NCBI RefSeq assembly: GCF_036010505.1
Contig: NZ_CP108569.1
Span: forward strand, 7,270,001-7,334,000
Source: Streptomyces sp. NBC_01197
Lineage (GTDB): Bacteria; Actinomycetota; Actinomycetes; Streptomycetales; Streptomycetaceae
Length of the DNA: 64,000 nt
Direction of reading: 5' to 3'
Position 1 is the first letter of the stretch. Every line of letters starts with the position of its first letter. Shown here one piece after another: positions 11,704 to 21,900 of the stretch. The notes under the pieces were generated by a model, which saw nothing but the letters and a program-made list of their open reading frames with translations, had not been told where the DNA came from and ran no database searches. The translations under genes were made by a program, and so were the position numbers.

Positions 11704-12696
11704 TCAGCCGGTCGCGCGGTCGGCCAGCTGGGCCACGGCGCCCGCGACCGCACGGGTGACCTCGGCCGCGAACTCCAGGTCGAGCGTCCCGAGGGTGTCG
11801 GTCGCCTTGTGGTAATTCGGATTGCGCAGGTTGGCCGTATCGGTGACGAGCAGCCCGCGGCGACCGCTGCGCCAGTACGGCAGGTGGTCGCTGCGCGCGG
11901 CTTCCCTGAGCAGGCCCCCGAGCCGCTTGACCGGGTAGAGCCGCAGGCCCGGAACGTACTGCCGGGCGCTGCGCTGCACCGCGTTGGCGAACGGCAGAGA
12001 GCGCAGGTCGCCGACGACCGCGATGAAGTCCCCGGTCGTCGGCGGCGAGAACACCCCCGGAATGCGCACCGGAGTGCGCTGAGCGCCGGGGCGCGCGTCC
12101 CGGAAGCCGATCATCTCCAGCACGATCAGGCCCTCCACCGCCTCGCCGGCGGCCTCGATGTCTGCCACATGCTCGCGGCTCCCCAGCATCCACTCCTCCT
12201 CCTCGCCGAAGAGGCAGAACCGGATGCCGCGTTGACGCGGCCCGAGTGCGTGCAGGGCGCGGGCCGCTTCGAGCAGCCCGGCCACCCCGCTGGCATTGTC
12301 GTCGGCTCCGGGGCTGCCCTGCACGGAGTCCCAGTGGGCGCCGACCTCCACCAGCGGTGCGCCGCTGTCGCGGCCCGGCAGGGTGGCGAACAGGTTGACC
12401 TGGTGCGGCGCTTCGCCGTACTGCTTCTCCACCACCGGGTAGCCGTAACCGGACAGCTCGTCGCGGAGGTGGCGGAGGGTTCGCCGTACGTTCTCCTCGT
12501 CCTCACGCCAGCGCGGCCCGCCGGCCGTCAACGCGGTGATGTGCCGCTCCACTCCGGCCGCCGTGATGCCGGAGAGCGCCGCAGCCAGCTGCGGGTCGAA
12601 CGCAGGCCGCCGCCTTCGGAGTTCGCCGGTGGTGTCGACGATCTGACGCCGGATGTCACCCCAACCGGGCAGATATCCCAGCCAGCTTCGGCTCAT
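11704..12696 (-). CDS. M28-family zinc metallopeptidase (aminopeptidase-like)
   Basis: Predicted 330-aa di-zinc peptidase. Metal-ligand motifs in order: GAHWDSV (His, Asp), GADDNASGVA (bridging Asp), FGEEEEW (catalytic Glu pair), LEMIGF (acidic ligand) and SDHLPYW (His). No convincing signal peptide is seen, so it may act in the cytoplasm. The ATG at 12694-12696 overlaps the TGA of the upstream MFS gene by 4 nt (ATGA), indicating translational coupling. The MFS/M28 pair is divergent from the NRPS operon. Possible roles are trimming or inactivating a peptide handled by the exporter, or unrelated peptide use. No direct link to the NRPS product is proven. Confidence 0.87.
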   Translation of the reverse strand: MSRSWLGYLPGWGDIRRQIVDTTGELRRRRPAFDPQLAAALSGITAAGVERHITALTAGGPRWREDEENVRRTLRHLRDELSGYGYPVVEKQYGEAPHQVNLFATLPGRDSGAPLVEVGAHWDSVQGSPGADDNASGVAGLLEAARALHALGPRQRGIRFCLFGEEEEWMLGSREHVADIEAAGEAVEGLIVLEMIGFRDARPGAQRTPVRIPGVFSPPTTGDFIAVVGDLRSLPFANAVQRSARQYVPGLRLYPVKRLGGLLREAARSDHLPYWRSGRRGLLVTDTANLRNPNYHKATDTLGTLDLEFAAEVTRAVAGAVAQLADRATG

Positions 12697-13967
12697 GAGG
12701 CACCGCCCGTGGAAGCAGCGAGATCCTCGGCGTCCCCCGCAGCGGCGCCGCCGGCCGACGCGGCACGCTTCGTCTGCGCGCGGGCCACCAGCGGCACCAC
12801 GGCGAGCCCGGACAACAGGAACACCGCCGCGATGACCAGCCAGCCAGGTGGGCCCTCGCCGACACCGAGGAAGGCCGTCGCGGCCGGTCCGACCGTCTCG
12901 GCGAAGGCCGCGCCGAGCGCGTAGACACCGAGGTACTCGCCGCGTGCGTGGACCGGGGCCAGGCCGTAGGAGATCCCCCAACTCCCCGCCATGGCGAGGA
13001 GTTCGCCGGCGGTCAGCACCAGTACCGCCAGACTCAGGAAGAAGATCTTCAGAGCCGTGCCGTGGACCGCCACCGCGGCGGCGATCCCCACACAGGAGAG
13101 CGCCAGCAGGACGCCGGACCGGCGCTGGGCCCGGGCGCCCCCCTCCAGCGTGTCGGCACCACGGCTCAACCGCACCTGGAAGACCACGATCAGTACGGTG
13201 TTGACGGTGACGAAGAGACCGGCCAGGGCCTTCGGGATGCCTTGCCCGGAGACGATCAGCAGTGGCAGTGCCAGCGTGAGGATGAGCCCGTTGATGCCGA
13301 GCAGACCGTTCATCAGAGTGAGCAGGACGAACGGGATGTCCTTGAGGGCGGGCGCCTTGCTCGCGCCCGCGGGACGCTGCCCGGGCGGCATGGAGGGCAC
13401 CGGGATCAGGGTGAGGGCGGCGAGGACGTAGGTGGCCGCGTTCCCGAGGATCACCAGCTCGCAGGCGAGATGCGAACCGTCCGCCAGCGCCCAGGCGGCC
13501 AGCGCGGATCCACCGGCGAAGCCGCCGTTGAACACCGCGCGCAGATAGGCCCGTCCGGCCACCAGCCGGTCGGGCTCCAGTACGGCGCCGATCAGCGCGG
13601 CCCGAACGGTACTGGTGGCCCGGATCGCCAGCGAGGTCGCGCAGGCCACGACGACGAAGCCGAGGAAGGAGTGCACCAGCGGATAGAGGCAGAAGAGCAC
13701 GGCCTCCGCCAGGTGCAGCACGATCAGCAGCCGGCGGGTGTCCATGCGGTCCGCGAGCCACCCGGTGGGCACCGAAGCCCCGAGTGTGATCAGCCCCGCG
13801 AGTGAGAACCCGGCGCCGACCTGAGCGGGCGTCAGCCCGACCACGCGCACGAAGAAGGCCACGCCACCGGTGAGGAAAAGCCCCGTCCCGAGCGAGTCGA
13901 CGAGGTAGTTGACCGACAGAGGACGCGTCGCCCCGCGGGCAGGTAACAGAGAGGCGAATGACCGCAT
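12693..13967 (-). CDS. MFS transporter (drug/peptide efflux-like)
   Basis: Predicted 424-aa integral membrane protein with about 12 hydrophobic spans. The MFS signature GWLADRMDTRR lies between spans 2 and 3, and a basic central loop (about residues 185-205) separates the two six-span halves. The ATG at 13967 (MRSFASLLPARG) is preferred: GGAAGG precedes it by about 13 nt, and the upstream in-frame stretch up to 14129 lacks membrane-protein character. It is the first gene of a coupled pair with the M28 peptidase. Divergent placement next to the NRPS operon makes it the best exporter candidate for the lipopeptide within this window, but substrate cannot be read from sequence. Confidence 0.85.
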   Translation of the reverse strand: MRSFASLLPARGATRPLSVNYLVDSLGTGLFLTGGVAFFVRVVGLTPAQVGAGFSLAGLITLGASVPTGWLADRMDTRRLLIVLHLAEAVLFCLYPLVHSFLGFVVVACATSLAIRATSTVRAALIGAVLEPDRLVAGRAYLRAVFNGGFAGGSALAAWALADGSHLACELVILGNAATYVLAALTLIPVPSMPPGQRPAGASKAPALKDIPFVLLTLMNGLLGINGLILTLALPLLIVSGQGIPKALAGLFVTVNTVLIVVFQVRLSRGADTLEGGARAQRRSGVLLALSCVGIAAAVAVHGTALKIFFLSLAVLVLTAGELLAMAGSWGISYGLAPVHARGEYLGVYALGAAFAETVGPAATAFLGVGEGPPGWLVIAAVFLLSGLAVVPLVARAQTKRAASAGGAAAGDAEDLAASTGGAS

Positions 13968-14684
13968 GCTGGCGGTGTTTCCTTCCGGCAGAGAGCTGAA
14001 GGTTCGGTGGTTCTCCCGGTCCCGGCGACCGGCGGGCTGCGCGCGGTACGGCCGTAGACACTCTCGGAAGTGGGTATCGGAGACCGGCGGGCGGAATCGC
14101 GCCGCGAGGAAATACTCAAGCCCGTTCATCCCCCGATTCGGGGATCCTAGATGCGTCGACTTCGACGGTCAAGAACTGCCGGATTCCTGACCTTCGGGAG
14201 TTGTCGCCGGAATCCGACCCGGCCGACTGATTTCCAGCGGCCGGCGCGCAAGCTTTCCCGCCGGGGCTCTTCTGCCGTCGGGCAGGTGCCCGTTCGGGCA
14301 GTGGTACGGGTCCACCGGGGCCGCGCTTGCCGAGGCTGGAGCGTGCGCCGACCGGCCGTCCTCGGCGGACTCCCTGCCCTCCTTGGAGCCTTACGCCGGA
14401 CCTATCGGCCCGTCCGAATAGTGCCGTTTTGGGAGGGTAATTGCGCCGAGAAAGCTCCCGCAATGCCCGATTTACCGGGACCTTGCCTATTGACTAGTTT
14501 TGATAACTTATACCTGTTGTGCGGCCCATGGCGGTGGTGCCCCTGACGCGCCGCGCTGATGCCCCGGCATGCCGCACGGGTGCCCCCGGCACACCGTATT
14601 GATGCCCTGGCGGCGAAATCCGGGCTTTCCCAAGATCGCGTCACCGTGTTTCATCGTGTTAATGTTTGGATTCGGGAGCGGGCT
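13968..14684. other. Long divergent intergenic region upstream of the NRPS operon
   Basis: About 700 bp with no convincing protein gene between the MFS gene and the NRPS operon. It has an 8-bp inverted repeat CGGATTCC (14180-14187) / GGAATCCG (14209-14216) and an AT-rich island at about 14481-14520 (TTGACTAGTTTTGATAAC...) that stands out from the GC-rich background. The island is the most likely place for operon promoter elements, although no perfectly spaced -35/-10 pair was found. Short reading frames crossing this region have no family resemblance. Confidence 0.6.
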
Positions 14685-14816
14685 ATGACCGGTTCTCTCT
14701 CAGGGGGCGACGGGGGATTCCAAGACTCTCGTCGATGTATTTCTCTTTCTGTTTCGTGCTTCGAGCGCAGCCGTAGGCGCGCTCGCGTCCCCTTTCCTGC
14801 GTATGCGTACTCATAG
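14685..14816 (+). CDS. Possible 43-aa leader ORF before the mbtH-like gene
   Basis: ATG at 14685 has GGGAG six nt upstream and encodes 43 residues, rich in Arg and Ser with two Cys, ending in TAG 13 nt before the proposed GTG of the mbtH-like gene. The end of this frame overlaps an alternative mbtH start at 14803. No family is recognised. It could be a translated leader or simply noise in the 5' untranslated region. Confidence 0.3.
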   Translation: MTGSLSGGDGGFQDSRRCISLSVSCFERSRRRARVPFPAYAYS

Positions 14817-14829
14817 GTTTGAGGCAAAA

Positions 14830-15021
14830 GTGTTCCACCACGATTCATCGACAGATTTCCGAGTCGTCGTCAACGGCGAGGAGCAGTACTCCATCTGGCC
14901 GGCCGACATCGACCTTCCTGCGGGATGGCGGCAGGAGGGCGTCAGAGGCACTCGCGAAGAGTGCCTCGCGCACGTGGAACGGGTCTGGACCGACATGCGT
15001 CCACTCAGCCTGCGTGGCTGA
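14830..15021 (+). CDS. MbtH-like protein (NRPS adenylation-domain partner)
   Basis: Small NRPS helper of 63 aa from GTG at 14830. The family signature is complete: [10 protein letters not shown] near residue 15, PAGWRQEG near residue 30, and the C-terminal [10 protein letters not shown]. MbtH-like proteins bind and activate certain A domains in the cytoplasm. GTG at 14830 has GAGG 5 nt upstream and gives the typical family N-terminus; an ATG at 14803 would add nine residues without a ribosome site. It is the first recognisable gene of the operon, and the type II thioesterase follows 34 nt later. One or more of the five A domains downstream probably depends on it. Confidence 0.95.
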   Translation: MFHHDSSTDFRVVVNGEEQYSIWPADIDLPAGWRQEGVRGTREECLAHVERVWTDMRPLSLRG

Positions 15022-15055
15022 TCCGGCCGCGCCTGTTCCCGGAAGGAGTGCCGCG

Positions 15056-15811
15056 GTGGTCGGCACTGGCACCACCCCCTCCCCGTCCTCCCGGTGGTGG
15101 ACCGGACAGCCCGGCCCAGCCGCCGGGATGACACTGGTCTGTCTTCCGTACGCCGGTGGAGGGCCGCAGACCTATCAGGGCTGGGAGACATCGTTGCCGG
15201 CGGCTACCTCCGTGCTCGCGGTGACGCCTCCGGGCCGTGGCCGCCGGTTCGCCGAGCCCCTCTGCCGCGACATCCCGTCACTGGTGGAGCCGCTGGCACG
15301 GGAGTTGGCAGCCGCCCTGGACGGCCCGTACACACTGTTCGGGCACAGCCTGGGGGCCACGGTGGCCTTCGAGCTGTGCCGGGAGGTCCGCCGGATCGGG
15401 TTCCGCCCGCCTGCCTCCCTGGTGGTCTCCGGACGCCAGGCGCCGGACCTGCCGTGGACCGAGCGGCCGATCAGCGGTCTGCCGGACGCCGATTTCACCG
15501 AGGCCCTGCGTGACCTCGGCGGCACGCCCCAAGCTGTCTTGCGGCAGCCGGAGTTGATGGCGCTCCTGATGCCGTCACTCCGGGGGGACTTCGCGATCGT
15601 CGAGTCCTACCGCTACCTGGACGAGGCGCCTCTCGAGGTGCCGGTCCTGGCCCTGGCGGGCACCCGTGACCAGCGTGCGGCGGCGGACCGGATGTCGGGC
15701 TGGGCCCGGCAGACCAGTGCGTCGTTCACCCTGCGCACAGTGGCCGGCGGGCACTTCTTCGTGGACACCGAACCCACATACGTCACCGCCCTGTTGTCGG
15801 ACGTCCTCTGA
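15056..15811 (+). CDS. Type II thioesterase (NRPS/PKS editing)
   Basis: Predicted 251-aa stand-alone alpha/beta-hydrolase of the RifR/GrsT class. GTG at 15056 follows GGAAGGAG by 7 nt. Motifs: LVCLPYAGGG near the N-terminus (oxyanion region), GHSLGA with nucleophile Ser98, GTRDQ carrying the likely catalytic Asp, and GGHFFV with the catalytic His. In this family the enzyme frees carrier proteins blocked by acetyl or wrongly loaded groups. It lies between the MbtH-like gene and NRPS-1, a normal arrangement for lipopeptide operons. It is distinct from the product-releasing TE domain fused to NRPS-3. Confidence 0.94.
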   Translation: MVGTGTTPSPSSRWWTGQPGPAAGMTLVCLPYAGGGPQTYQGWETSLPAATSVLAVTPPGRGRRFAEPLCRDIPSLVEPLARELAAALDGPYTLFGHSLGATVAFELCREVRRIGFRPPASLVVSGRQAPDLPWTERPISGLPDADFTEALRDLGGTPQAVLRQPELMALLMPSLRGDFAIVESYRYLDEAPLEVPVLALAGTRDQRAAADRMSGWARQTSASFTLRTVAGGHFFVDTEPTYVTALLSDVL

Positions 15812-15953
15812 GGAGCGGGGCCCGCTCCGCCGCATGATCCGCCCGTCGGCCGGCCGCGCCGGCCTGCCGCGTGACGCCGTGCCGGGGGCACCGCGGTGCG
15901 CCTGCCGAACCACAAGCAAATCCCGTTCTGCTCGTCATCTCTGGGGGAAGTCC

Positions 15954-18900
15954 GTGAGCCACGCCATCGACATGACACCGTCCACGGACGTGAGCACGCT
16001 GGTTGACGTGCTCAGCCACCGCGCCGAAGCCCAACCGCGGTGCCGGGCCTTCGGCTTCCTCCGGGCCACGGGGGAAGTGGCCGAGGAGCTGACCTACGCC
16101 GAACTGGACCGGCGGGTGCGTGCGCTGGCGGCGCGCCTGGAGGCCGAACACCTGGCCGGCAGCCGCCTGTTGCTGCTCTATCCGCCCGGCCTCGACTTCG
16201 TCGTCGCGTTCTTCGCCTGTCTGTACGCGGGCATGGTGGCGGTTCCGATGCCCCTGCCGACCAGTCGCAAGCGCGCTCAACGCCAGCTGGCCGCAGCCGA
16301 CGACGCCCGGGTGGCCGCCTGGCTGACGGTCTCCGCCTCCCGGAAGATGCTCGACGAGCATGCGGCGAACGCCGGTGGCGGTCCGGGCGCGGTGCTCACC
16401 ACCGACGGCGCGCCCACCCACCGGGCCGAGGACTGGTCCGGACGCCGCCCGGCCCCCGCCGACCTCGCCTTCCTGCAGTACACCTCGGGCTCGACCGGCG
16501 CTCCTCGCGGCGTCATGGTCACCCACCACAACCTGATGGCCAACTCCGAAGCGATCAGGGAGAAGTTCGCTCTCACCGCACGGGATTCGTCGGTGATCTG
16601 GCTCCCGCCGTTCCATGACATGGGCCTGATCGGCGGCATCCTCCAGCCCGTCCACACCGGTTTCCCCGCGCTGCTGATGTCTCCCCAGGCGCTGATGCGC
16701 GACCCCGGCAGCTGGCTGGAGGCGATCTCCGAACACCGGGCGACCGTCAGCGGCGGCCCCAATTTCGGATACGCGCACTGCGTCCGGCACATCGACGCCG
16801 AGCGTACGGCCGGACTCGACCTCAGTAGCTGGCGGGTGGCGTTCAACGGCGCGGAGCCGATCCGCGCGGAGAGCCAGGACAGCTTCGCGGAGGCCTTCGC
16901 GGCGCAGGGCTTCGATCCCCGCGCCTTTGCGGCCTGCTACGGGATCGCCGAGGCCACCCTGCTGGTCTCCGGTGCCGACCGAGGCGAAGGTGCCCGGGTA
17001 CTTGCCGTCGATGGCGACCAACTCGCCTTACACGGACGGGTGGTGCCAGCTGCGGAGGGCTGCGGCCGTCGGCTCGTCAGCTGTGGTGCACCTGCGGCCG
17101 GCCACCAAGTCCTGATCGTCGATCCGGACCGCGGGTGCCAGGTCGGCGACGGCGGCGTCGGCGAGATATGGGTCAGCGGGCCGAGCGTGGCGGCCGGCTA
17201 TCTCGATGCCCCGGAGGCGACCGCGGCCACCTTCGGCGCACGGGTGGCCGACGTGGAAGGCTCCTTCCTCCGCACCGGCGACCTCGGATTCCGCCACGAG
17301 GGCGAGCTCTACGTCACCGGACGTATCAAGGACCTGATCGTGGTCCGCGGACGCAACGTCCATCCGCAGGACGCCGAGCGGATCGCCGCAGCCGGCCACC
17401 CCGGACTCGATCCGGACGCGGCCGCCGCCTTCGGCTACGAGGAGAACGGCGCCGAAGCCCTGGGGATCGTCCTCGAAGTGGACCGGCACACCTCCGCCGG
17501 TCAGCTGGCCTCCGCTGCGGACGGCGTACGGAAGGCGGCCACCGCCGAGCTCGGCGTCGCGGTCGGCGCCGTCGTCTTCACCCGGCGCGGCGGCGTCCCG
17601 CGTACCACCAGCGGCAAGATCCGCCGGCAGGCGTGCCGGGAACAGTGGCTGCGCGGCGAACTGCCGCGCCTCGGTGGTGACGCGCCGGGCACTGCGGCCC
17701 CTTCCGGCGAGGAGAGCGCCGGTCTCCGCGCTGTGCTGGCTGCCGTGGCGCGGCTCTCGCCGGACGCGCTGGACGACTCCGCGTGCATCTTCGACCTGGG
17801 CCTGGACTCGCTGGGCGTGGTCGACCTGAGGTTGCGCGTCCTGGCCGAGCTGGGGGTCGAGCTGTCACTGTCCGACCTGCTCGCCGGGCCGACCGTCGCC
17901 GAGCTGGCGGCCGCCGTCGCGGCGGCACCCCGGATCCTCGCCGGGCCGGAGCGGGCCGAAGCCGCCTACTCCGGGGCTTCGCCGGGCCAGGAGGCGCTGC
18001 TCCTCGCTGATGACCTCGCCGGTGACGACTCCCCGTACGTGGTCGGCCGTGCGGTCAAGGTGCTCGGCGCGTTCCGTGTGGACGACTTCCTGACGGCGGT
18101 ACGGACCGTGGTGGCCCGCCATCCGGCGCTGCGGACCTCGTTCGTCCCGGGCGACGAGGCACTGGCGCGGGTACTGCACCCCGAACTCCCGCCGGAGCTG
18201 GCCGTGCACGACGCCCGGGGGCAGGACGGGGCCGTGCTGACGGCGCTGCTGGAGGACGCGGCCTGCCGGCCTATGGACCCGGCCACCGGCCCACTGGTCA
18301 GGACCACCGTCATCCGTACAGCCGAGACCGAGACGGTCGTGGTCTTCGCCGTCCACCACGCGGTCTGCGATCTGCGCTCGCTCGGACTGCTGCTGCTGGA
18401 GGTCGCCGACGCATACCGGTCCGCCGACACCGCCGTGCCGGACGAAGTGGCGTCCAGGGCCCACGAAGAGGCCCACGACGCGGCGTACGGTGCTTTCGCG
18501 GCCGGGCAGCGCCGCCTGGTCGGGACCGGCGACGACGACCGGCTGCGAAAGCACTGGAAGGCAGAGCTGAGCGGTGTCCCGCTGGAGATCCGGTTGCCGA
18601 TGGCCCGTGCCGCGATGGGATCCGCGCGTGGCGCGGTGGAGCGCTTCGTGGTCCCCGCCGACCTGTCCGCGCAGGTACACGACTTCGCGCGGACCCACCG
18701 GCTGACGGTCAACGCCGTACTGCAGGCCGCCCTGCATGTGTTGCTGCACCGCCTCACCGGCGAGGAGCGGATCGCCGTCGGCACGCCATCCGCCAACCGC
18801 GGCCGCCGGGACCAGCTGGACGTGGTCGGCTACTTCGTCAATGTGCTGCCGCTGGCCAGCACCCACGGCCCGGAGACCTGCTTCACGGACGCGGCCGCGC

Positions 18901-21900
18901 GACTGCAACACGCCCTCGCCGACGCCCTGGAGCACGGTGAGCTGCCGTACGCCGCGATCCTGCAGGCCACCGACCGGCCCACCGACCGGTGCAACGTGCT
19001 CGTCGCCTATCAGAGCATCCAGTCCGAGCACACGGCGGACATCGCCCGGATCGCCCTTGAGGACCCGCGGCTGCCGGTCCGGGTCGGCGGACTCACCATG
19101 CTGCCGGTGCCGCTGTCCCGCCGGGACAACGCCTTCGACCTCACCATGAACCTGGCGGACTCCGGAGCCGAGCTGCTCGGCAACGTGGAGTACCGCGCGG
19201 ACCTGTTCGCAGCCGGGGACGTGCGTCAGTTCTTCGACTGCTACCTGGGCCTGCTCCGCTCCGCGCTGGCCGACCCCGCACAGCCGGTCGCCGGCCTGAG
19301 CCTGTCCGGCACACCGCTGGCGACGGCTCTCCCGGCACTCGAAACGCCCGCGGCCGCCGGGGCGTACGACGAGACGAGCCTGCCCGGCCTGTTCGACGAG
19401 TGGGCCCGGCGCACTCCGGAGGCCACGGCGCTGACCGACGGGCGGCGCACCCTCACCTACCGCGAACTCGACCAGGCCGCAGGCCGGCTGGCCACCGAGC
19501 TGGCCGGCCGCGGAGCGGGCGCGGAGTCCGTGGTCGGCGTGCTCACCGGCCGGGACGCCAGGTCCGTGATCGCGCTCCTCGGCGTACTCAAGGCCGGCGC
19601 CGCCTATCTGCCGCTCGACCCCTCGCTGCCCGACGACCGGCTCCAGTGGATCCTCGGCCAGGCACGGGTGTCGATGGTGGTCGCCGCGGGCGAGGCGCGT
19701 GACCTGCCGGGGGACATACCCGTGGTACCGGCGGAACCGGCTCAGGATCTGCCGCCGCTGCCGAACGTTCCGGTGCGTCCGGGCGACCTCGCTTACGTCC
19801 TGTTCACCTCCGGCTCGACCGGCCGTCCGAAGGGCGTCGCGCTCACCCACCGGAACGCGGTCTCCTTCCTCGCCTGGGCGCGGGAGCGGTTCGCCGCGGA
19901 CCTGATCGCGGTGCTCGCCGCCACCTCGTTCTCCTTCGACCTGAGCGTCTTCGAGATCTTCGGCCCGCTCACCAGCGGCGGCACCGTCGTCCTGGCCCGG
20001 GACGTACTCGTGCTGGCCGAGGACGCACTGCCGGCACCGGTCGCGCTGGTGAACACCGTCCCCTCGCCCCTCGCCGAGCTGCTGCGTTCGGGACGGCTCC
20101 CGCAGGGAGTCCGCACCGTGAACCTGGCCGGTGAGCCGCTGCCCCGGCCGCTGGCCGACGCCGTACTCGGCCACCCGTCGGTCGACCGGCTGATGAACCT
20201 CTACGGCCCGACCGAGGCGACCACCTACGCCTGCGAGGCACTGATCCGGGCTGACGAACCGGGCGAGCCGCCCATCGGCCGCCCGATCTCCGGCACCCAC
20301 GCCTATGTGCTCGACAGCCGGCTGCGCCCGGTGGCCCCGGGCGTGCCCGGTGAGCTTTACCTGGGCGGGCCCGGCCTGGCCCGCGGCTATCTGAACGACC
20401 CCGCGCTGACCGCAGACCGCTTCCTGCCCGACCTGTCCCGGCCCGGAGAGCGGATGTACCGCACAGGCGACGTGGTCCGGGTGGACGCCGAGGGGCAGTT
20501 GCGCTATCTGGGCCGCTCCGACGACCAGGTGAAGATCCGCGGCTTCCGGATCGAGCCGGGAGAGTGCGCGGTGGCGCTGCGCCGCCACCCCGCGGTCGCC
20601 GAAGCCGCGGTGCTGCCGCGCGAAGTCCCGGGTGCCGGCCGGGTGCTGTGCGCCTGGCTGGTTCCGGCCACCGGCAGCACGCTTGAGCCCGGCCAGGTGC
20701 AGGCGTTCGCCCGCGCCCAGCTACCGCCCTACATGGTGCCTTCGGCCATCGCGGTGGTCGAGCGGCTGCCGCAGACCCCGAACGGCAAGCTCGACAAGCG
20801 TGCGCTGGTCACGCCGGCACTCGCCGCAGCCGCGGGCACGGCCGCCCCGAGCGGGCCGGTCGAGCAGCGACTGCTGGAGATCTTCACCGAGCTGCTGGCC
20901 CGGCAGGACTTCGGCGTCGAGGACAGCTTCTTCGACCTCGGCGGCCACTCGCTGCTTGTGGCCCGCCTGATCACCCGGATCCGGCGCGCGTTCGGCGTCG
21001 CCCTGCCCATGCGGGCGGTCTTCGAGCACCCCCGCGTGAGCGCTCTCGCGCCGCTGGTCGCAGCCGCGGCCGACCAGGGCGCCGCCGCGGTCCCGCTCCT
21101 ACCGGTTCCCCGGGATCCGGCTCCGGCGCCGTCGTCGGCGCAGGAGCGGATGTGGCTGATGCAGCAGATGATGCCCGGCAACACCGCCTACAGCGTCGCG
21201 GGCGCCGTCCGCGTGCGGGGTCCGCTCGACACCGGACTGCTGCGCCGCGCCCTGCAGGAGGCGGGCCGCCGCCACGAGGTGCTGCGCACCCGGCTGATGC
21301 CCGGCGACGGCGGCGTCCGGCAAGTGATCGGTGACGAACCCGACTTCGGCTGGATCGAGGAGGACCTCGCGGAGCTGCCGGAGCCCGCGCGGACGGCGGC
21401 TGCGGTGCGGCGGATGGCCGAGGAGGCCGCCGTCCCCGTCGACCTGGGCGGCAGCAGGCCGGTCCGGCTCGTCGTACTCCGACTGGCCGCCGACGAGCAC
21501 CTGGTCGGGCTGGTCAGCCATCTCGCGGTGATGGACGGCTGGTCGTCGGGGGTGTTCTTCCGCCACCTCGCACTCGCCTACCGTTCGCTCTCCGGCGAGG
21601 AGGGGTCCGTCCTGCCCGAACCGGGCGTCCAGTACGCCGATTTCGCGGCCTGGCAGCGGGCCTCACTGGTACCCGTCAAGCAGGAACTGCTCTCCTGGTG
21701 GACCGAACGGCTCGACGGTCTCCCGGCGCTGGCCGTTCCGGCCGACCGGCCCCGGCCATCGGTGATGGGCTTCCGCGGCGGCAGCGTCCCGGTCCGGTTC
21801 GGCCGTGGGCTGCGTGACCGGCTGGCGGCGCTGGGGACCGGCCGGGACGCGACCCTGTTCATGGTGGTGCTCTCGGCGTTCGCCACCGTACTCACGCGCC

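Noticed and set aside
14151..14546. 131-codon plus-strand frame upstream of the NRPS operon
   Set aside because: No start context or family similarity; it spans the AT-rich island likely to be regulatory.
17865..20588. Minus-strand frame of 907 codons opposite NRPS-1
   Set aside because: Antisense shadow; the plus-strand frame carries complete C and A domain motifs throughout.
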